64,000 nucleotides of DNA. Source: Mucidula mucida (taxonomy: Eukaryota; Basidiomycota; Agaricomycetes; Agaricales; Physalacriaceae). The position numbers and the translations under genes are program-made. This document shows positions 23,042 through 32,532 of this stretch, one piece after another (the first letter of the stretch is position 1; every line of letters starts with the position of its first letter). A model generated the notes under the pieces. That model was given only the letters and a program-made list of their open reading frames with translations, made no database searches and had not been told where the DNA came from. The stretch lies in the NCBI GenBank assembly GCA_015501055.1, contig JADNYV010000070.1:103274-167273 (forward strand), written 5' to 3'.

Positions 23042-25224
23042 AGTTTCCCTGTATGCCCAACAACCGGTACAACTCCTTCATGAAACGCAAGTGGTATTGT
23101 GGACCGTGATCATGTATCATCTGTTGTGGCATCCCATGTATGGGGAAAATGCAATCACGGTAAATGCGGGCCATGCCTTCTGACGTCAGAGTGGTGTGTG
23201 TCGGTATGATACATAATTGCTTTGTGAAATGGTCCACAAACGTGCTGATCGTGTTGTATCCTCCCGATTCCGGCAGCTCTCCAATCATGTCCGTCCCTAC
23301 TATCTCCCATGGCTCGCTTGGCACATCAATAGGGTGAAGAGGTGGAAGCCGGCTTCGTGCGATGTGACTTTGTAACCTGACATTTTTCACACCCTTCCAC
23401 GTATTCACGGACGTCTCGGCTGATTCCTGGCCACCAATAGGTACATGTAATCAGCTCGAGGGTCTTGTACCGTCCGGGATGCCCTGCAAGCTGTGCGTCG
23501 TGATGCATTCCGATAACTTTTCCCCGCAATTCCTTGTCCTTCGGTATGTAAATACAATCCTTCCATATAATAAGTCCATTTTCCTTCTCTTCCCATCCTT
23601 TTTCTTTGTTTTCTAATGCTTTTTGTACGTATCTGTCTTTGTTTCCTTTTCTTTGTTTGATTTTGTTAAGTAATTCGTCCTCCGGTGTATCTACTGTATG
23701 TAAAGAAAATTGAATTTGTGAAATAAAAAACTCCGGTTTTAGCAAAACAATGTTTTCATTATCTTTTTCCCCCTTCTCAAGGCCTGTCATCCTTGACAAG
23801 GCATCAGCTTTTCCCATCGTCTTGCCCGGCTTGTGAATCATCTGTATGTCATACTCCGCCAACTCCGTAACCCATCTCGCCTGCCTCCGATTCAACTTCT
23901 GTGGCTTTCGGAAGTACTGGAGGTTTTGATGATTGGTAAATACCTCCACCGTTTCCTTTGCTCCAAGGAGATATTGTCTCCAGTCGTCAATCGAGTCCAT
24001 AATTGCCATCATCTCTTTGTTGTAGATCTCATAATTGCGCTCTACTTCGTTCAGCGTGCGAGACCAAAAGGCTACTGGTCTCCATTTTCCGTCAACAAAC
24101 TGGGAAAGAACCGCCCCGTTCGCATAGTTTGAGGAGTCTGCCTCAACTCGAAACTTGCCGTCGTCGCGTGGTACGATCAGAACAGGTTCTTTCGTCATCC
24201 TCCGTTTCAACTCCTCAAACGCCTCGTGCTGCTCCATGCCCCAAACCCACTCGCCCTTCCCGGTTAGCGATGTCAATGGCTTCGCTACTCCCGCAAATCC
24301 CCGGATGAAACGTCGGTAAAAGTTGCAGAAGCCCAGGAATGACTGTACTTCCTTCTTCTTCGTCGGCTCCTTCCATTCCTTCACTACGGCCACTTTTGCC
24401 GGATCCATCTTCACTTCTCCTCCTCCAACAATAACTCCTAAGTAGTCTACAGTATGTGCCTCAAAACTACATTTCTCGGGTTTTAAATACAACTTATTTA
24501 CTCGTAATATTTCTAATACTCGTCGTACGATATGCCTATGTTCTTCCAACGTGTTCGTAAAGATAAGTATGTCATCCAAGTAAACTATAACATGTCCTTC
24601 ATCAATCAGGTCCTTCAGAATGTGATTCATGAACGATTGGAATGTTGCCGGCGAGTTTGTAAGTCCGAAGAACATGACTGAGGGCTCGAACAGGCCTCGG
24701 TTTGTTCTAAACGCCGCTTTCCACTCATCACCTTCTTTGATCCGGATGTTATTGTAACCCCATCGGACATCCATCTTTGTGAAAACCTTTGCTCCCTTCA
24801 ACTTGTCGATAAGCTCCTGAATCAACGGCAAGGGATATTGGTTCTTGATTGTCATGTCGTTCAACTTCCGATAATCCTGCACTGGCCGAAGGCTTCCGTC
24901 CTTCTTCTTGACAAAGAAGAATGGTGACGCCATGGGTGAGATTGATGGCCGTATGCGTCCCGTGCGTATGTTTTCCTCCAAGAACTCATCTAACGCCTTC
25001 TGCTTGGATGGGCTAAGGGGATAAACCTTACAGTCAACCGGTTTGGAACCAGGCGTAAGTTCTATCGCGTGATCCCAGGGTCTTCGCTCCGGTAACTTGT
25101 CAAAGTCCGCCTTGCTAAATACATCGGAGAATTCCTCAATGTAAGGTGCAGCAGCGGATGAAGGCTGTTGTGATCTCAGCTTTTCACCGCTTTTGCGATA
25201 GTTGTCCCAGTCCATCCAAAACAA
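23042..25224 (-). pseudogene. Gypsy pol: reverse transcriptase, RNase H, integrase N-terminal half
   Basis: An open frame (25224-23326) carries the RT fingers and palm, including SPFFFVKKKDGSLRPVQDYR, FTKMDVRWGYNNIRI and the catalytic YLDD. RNase H follows (EADSSNYANGAVLSQ), then the integrase HHCC zinc site (H..H in HHDAQLAGH, then CEKC). Near 23335-23350 a one-base shift breaks the frame. The integrase core continues in the next frame (PLHPIDVPSEPWEIVGTDMIG, FVDHFTK) to the MITE. Confidence 0.9.
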
Positions 25225-25810
25225 CTGCTCTCCCTCCTCCAGCTTCTCTTCTACATCTTCTCCTTGTCTTCTGGCGAGTCATACTGAGTAGATAGCCGCA
25301 GCGGTCTGGGCATCGATCAAAAGTCAACATGGATTCCGTCCAGTTGATCGTGGGGTTGTGATATCGTAGCCAGTCTAGCCCCAAAAAGATACTTGTTTTG
25401 CCAAGATTGGTGACGGCCAACTTGATCTTTTCGGCGTGGTTACCAATCTTCATCCGGACCTCCACAAAACCTTTGATTGCTCCTCCCTTGTTTAGGGTTC
25501 CATCCGCATTGTAGACAGGGAGCTTGACCGGTAACTCCTTGATCGGGAGTCCGTTCTTCTCGACGAATTCTTTATTGACGCAAGAACCCGTTGCTCCACT
25601 GTCAAGAAGGGCACTCGTTTCCCATTCAGAGCCTGTGTGTACGCTCTCTATGGTTACTCGGAGTTTCATGTCCTGCCCCTTTGTTCCCCGGATGTACTTC
25701 CTCGACTTTTTTAACTCCGTCACAACTTCCACCGCAGCTTCCTTGTCAATGCTCTGATCGCCATCACTTTCTCCTCCGTCGCTTCTCTTTCTCTCCGCTC
25801 CGGCATCCAT
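25184..25810 (-). pseudogene. Gypsy aspartic protease region
   Basis: The open frame contains ALLDSGATGSCVN, the retropepsin active-site signature, followed by a flap-like and a second hydrophobic region (FLGLDWLRYHNP) seen in Ty3/Gypsy proteases. It overlaps the RT frame by about 40 bp at its end, so gag-pol is split by several shifts. Confidence 0.85.
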
Positions 25811-26932
25811 GCTCTCAGAATTCCCACTGCTCTTGACACTTCATCCTCTCTTAGCCGTTGTGCGATCCACTCGGGCGTATTTGGCTCAAATCTTTCTTTC
25901 GCAGGTTTTGTTGGTGAAGTCGTCGATGATATTTTAGATGTTTCAGTACCCGTACTGTAAATAGATTCTGCATCTGACGACCCTTCCTTGATGACTGCTC
26001 CGGCAGGACTGCGTCTACTGCGGGAGCTTCGCAAAACCCAACTCTTTGGCCAACTTCTTCTTCTCTTCGTCATTCATTTCGGTCCATAGACCCCAATCGT
26101 CTGGGGTCAACCCTTCTTGGACAGAACCTGCTGACATGGCCGTGTTTGCCACAGCTGAAGCAGAGTCCCTTCACGTGCGTTGTCGATGTCCATCGGCCTG
26201 CCGGCTCCTCCATAGGTAACACCGGTGGCATCTCGTCGTGTGATCGGCGTTGGGGTGGGTTTGTAGGATTGGCTCTCAATGTAGCCGCCTGCGGAGCTTG
26301 AGGCCGGGACTGCATGCCGGCCTTTTGCTCGCCATCCGCCTTCTCCACAACTGATCGATCTGGATGATCTGTGCCTTCCAATCCTTGTATTCTCTGGCAA
26401 CCCGTCTTGGCTGCCATAGATCTGATCAATGATCTTCTCGTTGACGTTGGTCTCGAGAAGTCGCACAACAAATGCGTCATCCTTCGAATATCCTGCCTGA
26501 GTGAGCAGAACCTCGAACTTCTGGAAGAAATCTTGAGCGGTGTCTTGCCCCTGCGCAACCGCTTGATCTGGTCTTGCGCGTCTCGCGCGAGGTTGGAATC
26601 CACAAATTGCTCCTTCAAATCTTCCTTGAACTCCGTCCAAGAGACTGTCCATTCCTCTTCTTCCTCGTCGAAGTTCTGGTCCAGTAGTTCTGGACCCATG
26701 CATCTACATGATCTTCTCGGATGTAGGAGAGAACAACATCAATCCTTTCGGAGTCAGATGTGAGGTTGTTCTTCTTGTCACGGATGTATGTGAACATTGA
26801 TGCCACCAGCTCTTGTACTTGGCTTGTCCCCGTCATAGTCATAAGGCTTGTTGACAAGGGATTGGCCTTTGGTTTGGCATTGGCGTGATGAGCAGGTGCG
26901 TGGTGAGCGGTTTCGGGTGCTTCGTTGGACAT
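25811..26932 (-). pseudogene. Gypsy gag with zinc knuckle, frameshifted
   Basis: The first frame starts at Met 26932 and breaks near 26690. The capsid-like part then alternates between two frames (EEEEEWTVSWTEFKEDLKEQF and DFFQKFEVLLTQAGYSKDDAF). The nucleocapsid knuckle CFSCGKHGHVSRFC (about 26165-26120) is intact. At least two shifts separate the pieces. Confidence 0.85.
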
Positions 26933-27515
26933 GGTGAATTGGGGTGATGAGATCAGAGAGTGAAAGGGTGATAGTGGGGATATGGGTGATGCAGATTTGG
27001 ATGAAACGGGTGAGGGAATAGAGGTTTGGATGAATAAGGGAGAATTGCCTAGATCTGAAATAGAATCCAGGACTTGGTAGGGTGGGGAATGATAATGTGT
27101 ATCATAAGGTAAGTAAAGTAGGTAGGTATCGTAACTGTCTATGCTATTTTACCGACTACTGATTATGTATCTACGGAGCCCAAGAGCTCATCACAAGTTC
27201 GCAATTGCCCAGCCGACGTCCCTCTGGTGTGAGGTAAGCCAAAGTTTTCCTGGGAACGGGGATTGACCCGTAAGTGCAACTGTCAAAAGTTTGTTCTTGT
27301 AAGAGCAGCTACTTCCAGCACCCGAGGCAGTTATCTCTAACTGTTAGCCGGCGCTACTGGGACCAATATACATGTATGCAAATGTGCGCTGGGATTAGGA
27401 ATCTGTTGATCTGTAAACAGGAAAGGGGATGGGGGAATGTGCGATGATCAAACAGCAAAGTGCTGATCGACAATCAGGGATGTGTGGTAGGTGGTAGAAA
27501 GTAGTTCTGATCTTC
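26933..27515 (-). other. Gypsy 5' untranslated leader
   Basis: No coding sequence. This is the internal leader between the 5' LTR and gag. A primer-binding site should lie next to 27515, but no clear tRNA-3'-end complement is seen right there. Confidence 0.6.
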
Positions 27516-28046
27516 TGTTAGCAACTGACTATAGCCACAAGACTAAACCAGGTACCACAGCAAGAACTAAAGGAGAAATTGTTTGTGTTCATATAACTAG
27601 GCTAGGCCAGGTGTATAAACAAGATCGGAACTAAAGTACAGTGATACTACGCTACTGCTTATATACTAGTAAGACTATGTTTGGGACTCCTCGTCCATAT
27701 GTGTTTCCGCTAGGGATAACTCCACACCCTTGGCCCAGTGTTGTATGCTACTAGTCCGTGAAACCTTTAAATACGAGTGGTAACTGCATGTAAGTAATAA
27801 TACTGAAACAACCATGTGTGCTACAAGTGTTGGTGGTGTGTATACAATAGGGAGTCCATGAGGTATCGGCATGTATAATGTCATCCATGTGTTGGGGGTG
27901 TGTCCAACATGAGTACGGCTTTGGTAATGAAAAGAAGTATGATTGGTGACGAAACAGATGATGAAACAGTCTGTTAGTTGATAAGACAAGCCCCCGAATA
28001 AGATATGATGAGATGTGAAAATATGAAAATATGGCAATTTATAACA
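27516..28046 (-). repeat. 5' LTR of the Gypsy element
   Basis: 531 bp copy of 20957-21486. Differences between the two LTRs are mostly transitions, and many are CpG changed to TpG or CpA in this copy. Confidence 0.9.
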
Positions 28047-29322
28047 GAAAGGACTTACTGTGTGGCCGTTTGCGTGCATAACTGTTTATGATGACCTTGA
28101 TGTTCATTGCTGGGTCAGTCTAATCAAATTAGCCTTCACAAAGTTACCAACAGCATAACAGAACTCTGACTGGTACTGTTAAGCTGTATGCGCTTAATAA
28201 ATACTGATGTTATGTTCTTAGCATGCAATAGCATGGTCATGCACGGCGCTGGATACCATTAAAACTGTGTGTTTAGAAACATAAAAGTCAGCATCATGAC
28301 TTTAACAAAGTTAAATAGGTCCAAGAGCACGCTATGACAGCAAACAAATGATATAGCCCTAACCTACTGATAAAAGTAAATTACCCTTTTAAATTGCTGG
28401 CACAATAGCAACAAATCATAATGCAATCATCATCATCAATCTGAACCACATCATGTACACCATTAACATTGCCTCTGAATTATCAGATTCTCTTGCCTCT
28501 TTGTTGGAGTTGACCTTATTATGCTTAGCCTGTTCTCATTTATCTACGTCTGAAATTACCAGCTCCATCACCTTGTCTCCTCCAAGGTCCTCATTGCATC
28601 TTTGTTTACCTTAAAGATTGCATTGTCACTCCGCTAAACATTCAGAAAGAGGAAACCCACATCTTGTGTTACATTTGCTCTTCCGGAACTTAAGACATCT
28701 TCTCTTAGTCCTGCTCGTCCTTTGGGGTATTTTTCCGGCAACCCTGTCACATTTTAGAGTTTCCGATGCTTTCTACTATCATCATCAGTGCACCTCAATA
28801 AGTGCCGCTGCTTGTTAGGACAACTGCATGGGTGTCACCTTAACTTGCTGTGTCTGCCATGAAGATGGAGGGACAGTTGTGCCAGTGCACCTCAACAAGA
28901 GTGCTGCTGCTCCTCAGGAAAACTGTGTGGGTATTGCCTTGGCTGGTGTCTATCTGTTGCAATGGAGAAGTGTCAAACTACAACTTAAGCAGGATAGCAC
29001 ACATCACCAGGACAGCAGCGGTCTGGGAGTTGCATGCTGCTGGAGTGTGGAGGCCAGCTTGTTAGGAGGCTGTCTACAGACTCTTGGGCTGTCACGGGCG
29101 TTGACCTGGATGATTTGGGTCTAAGCCGCACAATGAAGGTCTGGTCCGCAGCTTCCATTGCAAGGCGGCAAAGATAGATCATGTTGTGTGTGTTATAGGG
29201 AGCAACACCGTGCCAGCTAAGGGCACAATCCTGTGGTAGATATACCAAAAATTCAATAAATGTTCATCTTGAACCCGGCTTAATTGGAGCAATTGCCATG
29301 GGGTCTGGTAGTTGCTTGTCAC
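28047..29322. other. AT-rich flank with an imperfect tandem repeat
   Basis: No gene supported. About 28785-28860 and 28860-28935 are two imperfect copies of a roughly 75-bp unit (cagtgcacctcaa..). The stretch lies between the Gypsy and hAT elements and may be the remainder of an older transposon; its frames have no motifs. Confidence 0.4.
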
Positions 29323-29587
29323 TTATTAAGTAGAGATGGACACGAGTCCATACTCGAGTATATTCGGACTCATCGTATGAGTAACTCTTACCTCAAACCC
29401 AATACTCAAGACTCGAGTCTTCACTCGAGACTCTACTCGAATATCTACTCTACTCGAGAGTACTTCATGAGTCTCGAGTATTCGAGTACTCGAGTACGAT
29501 CCGAGTATACTCGAGTATACTCACGTATCAGCAAGCAAATTCAAACATAAAGACAGTGAAGATTAAAGTAAGTAGGTCGTAAGTGTA

Positions 29588-30158
29588 TCAAGTTATATCC
29601 ATATCAGTAGCATCCATATCAGTAGTATCCTGAGGTGAAGAAGCAGGCTTGCGCCGTCGAACCAAAACTACCTGCTCAATCGTTTCATAGAGATCATCGG
29701 CCGAGCTCCAGCGCGCGCGGAGCTTTGCTAGAGAACGTGTCAGGGAGAATATGGAATAAAAGAAGGAAAAACTTACGAAGGTTCCATTCGTGCCACTCCT
29801 TTGTTCCTTTCTCGGGGATACTCGCATCCGCTGGTGGAGCATCGTCGACCCAGTCCTGCTCAGCTTGCGCCTTCGCCATCTCCGCCTCCTTGGCGAGCTG
29901 AGCGGCAGTCTTGGGCTTCGCCGGTCCCTTGCGTTTCGCCGCCTTGGGGTTCGCCGCCTTGGTTTGCGCCTCCTTCGCCGCCTTGGCCTTCGCCGTCAAA
30001 TTGGGTTTCCGTTTCTTCATGGGAGGAGCCTCGTCCGCATCACTATCTGACGCCACGTCGTCTATGCGTGGTCTGCGCTGGACGATGCGCTGGGCGGTGC
30101 CAGTGGGGGGTACAGACTCATCCGTTCCCGCGGGTCTCTTCTTCCCGGTTGAAGCCAC
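29588..30158 (-). CDS. Two-exon gene inside the hAT-like element, no family assigned
   Basis: Exon 1 (30158-29777) and exon 2 (29727-29588) join at a gtaagt..gttctctag intron in phase. Exon 1 has a basic, Lys/Ala-rich stretch resembling a nuclear-localisation and coiled region (MKKRKPNLTAKAKAAKEAQ), then an acidic part. Exon 2 gives LRARWSSADDLYETIEQVV and a short repeated tail (TTDMDATDMD). It has no RNase-H-like catalytic core and no hAT dimerisation motif. It may be the N-terminal remainder of a transposase or a host fragment carried along. About 170 residues. Confidence 0.6.
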
Positions 30159-30208
30159 TCTGGTACGCTTGCGAGGCTCTGCTGCCGGGGCGGGTTTTTT
30201 GAATATGC

Positions 30209-30292
30209 CCTTTTGGCGCAGTGGTTATACTCGTTGTTGTGCTGATGCACAGAAATGGCTGAGCTCCGTGGGTTCAATGCTCACGGGGTTCA
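30209..30292 (+). other. tRNA-like segment inside the hAT-like element
   Basis: ttggcgcagtggtta resembles a tRNA A-box and D-arm, and gggttcaatgctc resembles a B-box. The latter can form a 5-bp T-arm (gtggg with ctcac) around a 7-base loop. A good acceptor stem is not found, so a working tRNA is unlikely. It could be a tRNA-derived relic. Confidence 0.25.
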
Positions 30293-30550
30293 TTTTGTTC
30301 AAAAAATATATATTAGGAGCTGAATACTCACGAATACTCACGAATATAAGAATACTCATGAGTATTCACGAATATTTATGAGTATGAGTCTATCGAGTAT
30401 TCGTGGCCCCAAACTGAAACTCTAGACTCACCATAGACTCTAGACTCTACTCTACTCACGTGCGAGTATACTCTTGGCTTGCATGATGAGTATGAGTTTA
30501 TTCGTGAGTACTTTTTTTATTCTATACTCGCGTCCGACTCTATTATTAAG

Positions 30551-31017
30551 TGGTGTATGCAAATGATGGCAACTTGAATGCCCACTCACATGTGACACTG
30601 TTTAGCGACCACAGGCATGTAGCCGGGACATGCTAGCGCAGAGCCAATACCGTCACCATTATGCAACGGTGGAGGTCAGCCCCAACTCATACTCATACTC
30701 ATCATTATTATCATAGTGAGTTAAGAGTCTTTTTTGAAGATCCCTCCTCCCTCCTTAACTTCTGTCAAACAACATTAGCAATACAAAGGAGAAAAGAACA
30801 TCATAAACTCACTAGCTCATCCACACACGACGTTCAACTGCGTCCCCGTCCGGTACTGCATCAGAATTCCGAGATGCGCTGTTCCCTTTTGCAGTGGTGC
30901 TTAGTTCTCCTTCTGTTAGAGCAGTCACACTAGCGCCATCTACAGCGGTCGCGTTGGGACCAACAATCAAAGTCCCAGACGGCTCAGCGCTCAGCACTTG
31001 ATGAATCGTCATCTCCT
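30551..31017. other. No gene recognised
   Basis: A minus-strand frame (30812-31093) runs on from the neighbouring family gene but shows no motif. Otherwise nothing is seen. Confidence 0.4.
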
Positions 31018-32085
31018 TCATACATCGCTTTGTATTTGAGCTATAATCCAGAGGATGTAAATGACGCACACTGGGCGAAGGAAGAAACCACAATGGTCAT
31101 GACCGTGTGCCTTCCAAGAGATATCCAACGATATTTCCAACCGCTTCAAGTGGGCGTCAGGGATACCATTGGTCTTCGCACTGGTAAGCATGTCGGAAGG
31201 TGAGTCGGACTTGGAGAAGCTGGGTGCCTTAGTCTTGCTAGACTGCACGCTTTTGATTGAGCTGTGCGAATCGGTCGTGGGACCTGCGGAAGCAGATGGA
31301 GAATCTATCCGTGGAGCACTCTTCGTAAATGAGGGCCAACTAGTTTTGGGTGGCGGGGCTTCAGTGATGGAAGAGGTAGGTGGGCAATTGGTTAGGGCTC
31401 GCCACCGTAACCGTATGATACGGTTTACGGGTACCGTCTATACGGTAAGCCGTACCGTACCGTAAGGTGCCTTCACGTGCACCGTACGGTTACGGGTACG
31501 GTACGGATTGTGGCTCTCTCTGCCAAGAGGAACACTGGGCCAACACAGTGCACCCCCGGGGATCCAACATGGTCAGATGTGTCCAAAGCGACCACTCCTT
31601 CCCAAGTCCCAACCTCACCTCAGCCTCCCCACCGACCGGCATACGGGTTTGTACGGTATCCAGAGCCGTCCCGTAACCGTCCCGTATTGGACAAAAACAG
31701 GGCCCGTTAAAGTACCGTAAAATTTACGGCTGTAACCGTATACGGTTACGGTGGCGAGCCCTACAATTGGTTTTAGGTGGCATATGCTTGGTAGTATGAG
31801 GGAACTTGGTATTCTTCGTCTTGAGTAGCTTGACACCCTTGCCGAGACCACAGAAACCACGTTCAAATCCAAACCGACGTTTACCATTCTACAGAGACCA
31901 TTTAGGGCGATAATGGTGGGCGGCGCATAATAATCACATACCTGTATCTCGCAGCTAAGCGGTCGCAAATTGGGAGGCAAATGACAGCGCTCCTCCATGG
32001 GTTCCGCCAGCAAGGCGAGCGCCATGGTAATTAGAACGATTGGAACGTCGATGAAAAGCAAAGAGCTGGGTTTTGAACCGGCCAA
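31018..32085 (-). pseudogene. Leader-exon family, copy 1, interrupted by a MITE
   Basis: Exon 1 (Met at 32085 or 32025) encodes LALLAEPMEERCHLPPNLRPLSC, the family leader. A gtatgtgattatt..ctgtag intron leads to an exon starting NGKRRFGFERGFCGLGKGV and ending in Lys/Thr-rich sequence. That exon is cut by the 371-bp MITE at 31393-31763. Beyond it the frame resumes as PPTSSITEAPPPKTS and SPSASAGP, closely matching the plus-strand copy at 60.9-61.1 kb (PPTSSITKAMPTKTS, SSSASGGP). The secreted copy at 62.3 kb shows that the leader is a signal peptide in the intact form; here its upstream half is eroded. Confidence 0.7.
31393..31763. mobile_element. hAT-type MITE with 8-bp target duplication
   Basis: 371 bp with inverted ends tagggctcgccaccgtaac, flanked by a perfect 8-bp repeat CAATTGGT (31385-31392 and 31764-31771). 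Internally it is rich in accgtaccgtaa and cggtttacgg palindromic units. TAGGG-type ends with an 8-bp duplication point to the hAT superfamily. No protein is encoded. It is inserted into exon 2 of the family gene. Confidence 0.88.
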
Positions 32086-32189
32086 ATTCCAATGTGATTA
32101 GGAGATGTGCGTGGTGAAGCGCCTGGCCTGACAAAGAATAGCAGCGCATCCTAGCCTCTTTAGACCGCAGTCCTCCGTCATGAACTGTG

Positions 32190-32400
32190 ACCGTGCTCGC
32201 CATGCTGCGTCTGCATCTTGACGGTTTCCGTTTCTGGGTCACCAGTTGGATGCGGAATCTTGTCAAAGTGGGGCATTCGTAAACAGAGCCATTCATCCCG
32301 TCACCGACGGCGATTACAGCTCCCTACGCGCGTTGTTTGCGATGTCCATTATGTTGGTGGTGGTGGTCGAAAGCAAGGTGTCGCCGGAGTTACCGGACTT
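32190..32400 (-). repeat. Conserved upstream block of the leader family, copy 1
   Basis: Shares atcttgtcaaagtgg and surrounding sequence, including a clustered ggtggtggtggtcg / cgtcgtcgtcg-type tract, with 45400-45560 and, inverted, with 60480-60720. In all three the block lies upstream of the leader-exon gene, so the promoter was duplicated with it. Confidence 0.7.
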
Positions 32401-32532
32401 ATCTACTATGGATCACCGTTCATCAGTATAGGTTTGTATGTGAATAAAAAGAAGCGTTGATTGCTACAGCGATGTCTTGGTACATTCGACAGAGAGTCAG
32501 AAGAAAGCGCGACGATCATAGTACGCAACAGA

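Larger units (their letters stand above)
20957..28046 (-). mobile_element. Ty3/Gypsy LTR retrotransposon, chromovirus type, degenerate
   Basis: Two direct repeats of about 530 bp (20957-21486 and 27516-28046) flank minus-strand gag, protease, reverse transcriptase, RNase H and integrase with a C-terminal chromodomain, the order of Ty3/Gypsy chromoviruses. The LTRs start TGTTA and end TAACA. On the minus strand a polypurine run aagaagggggtga sits directly before the 3' LTR (21487-21499 on plus). No TGG-type primer-binding site directly abuts the 5' LTR. Flanking 5-mers differ (ggtga and gaaag), so there is no target-site duplication. Frameshifts in gag and pol and a MITE in the integrase make it inactive. 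Confidence 0.9.
29331..30542. mobile_element. hAT-like element, non-autonomous, 1.2 kb
   Basis: Flanked by a perfect 8-bp duplication TTATTAAG (29323-29330 and 30543-30550). The ends are inverted TAGAG-type termini: tagagatggacacgagt on the left and, inverted, tagagtcggacgcgagt on the right. An 8-bp duplication and TAGAG/CAGRG ends are hAT hallmarks. About 200 bp inside each end is packed with actcgagtat, gagtactc and cgaatactc motifs, fitting subterminal transposase-binding repeats. No transposase is encoded, only one short two-exon gene on the minus strand. Confidence 0.85.

Noticed and set aside
29331..29530. CRISPR-like array of actcgagtat units
   Set aside because: Units are irregular, without constant repeats and spacers, in a eukaryotic genome; they are hAT subterminal repeats.
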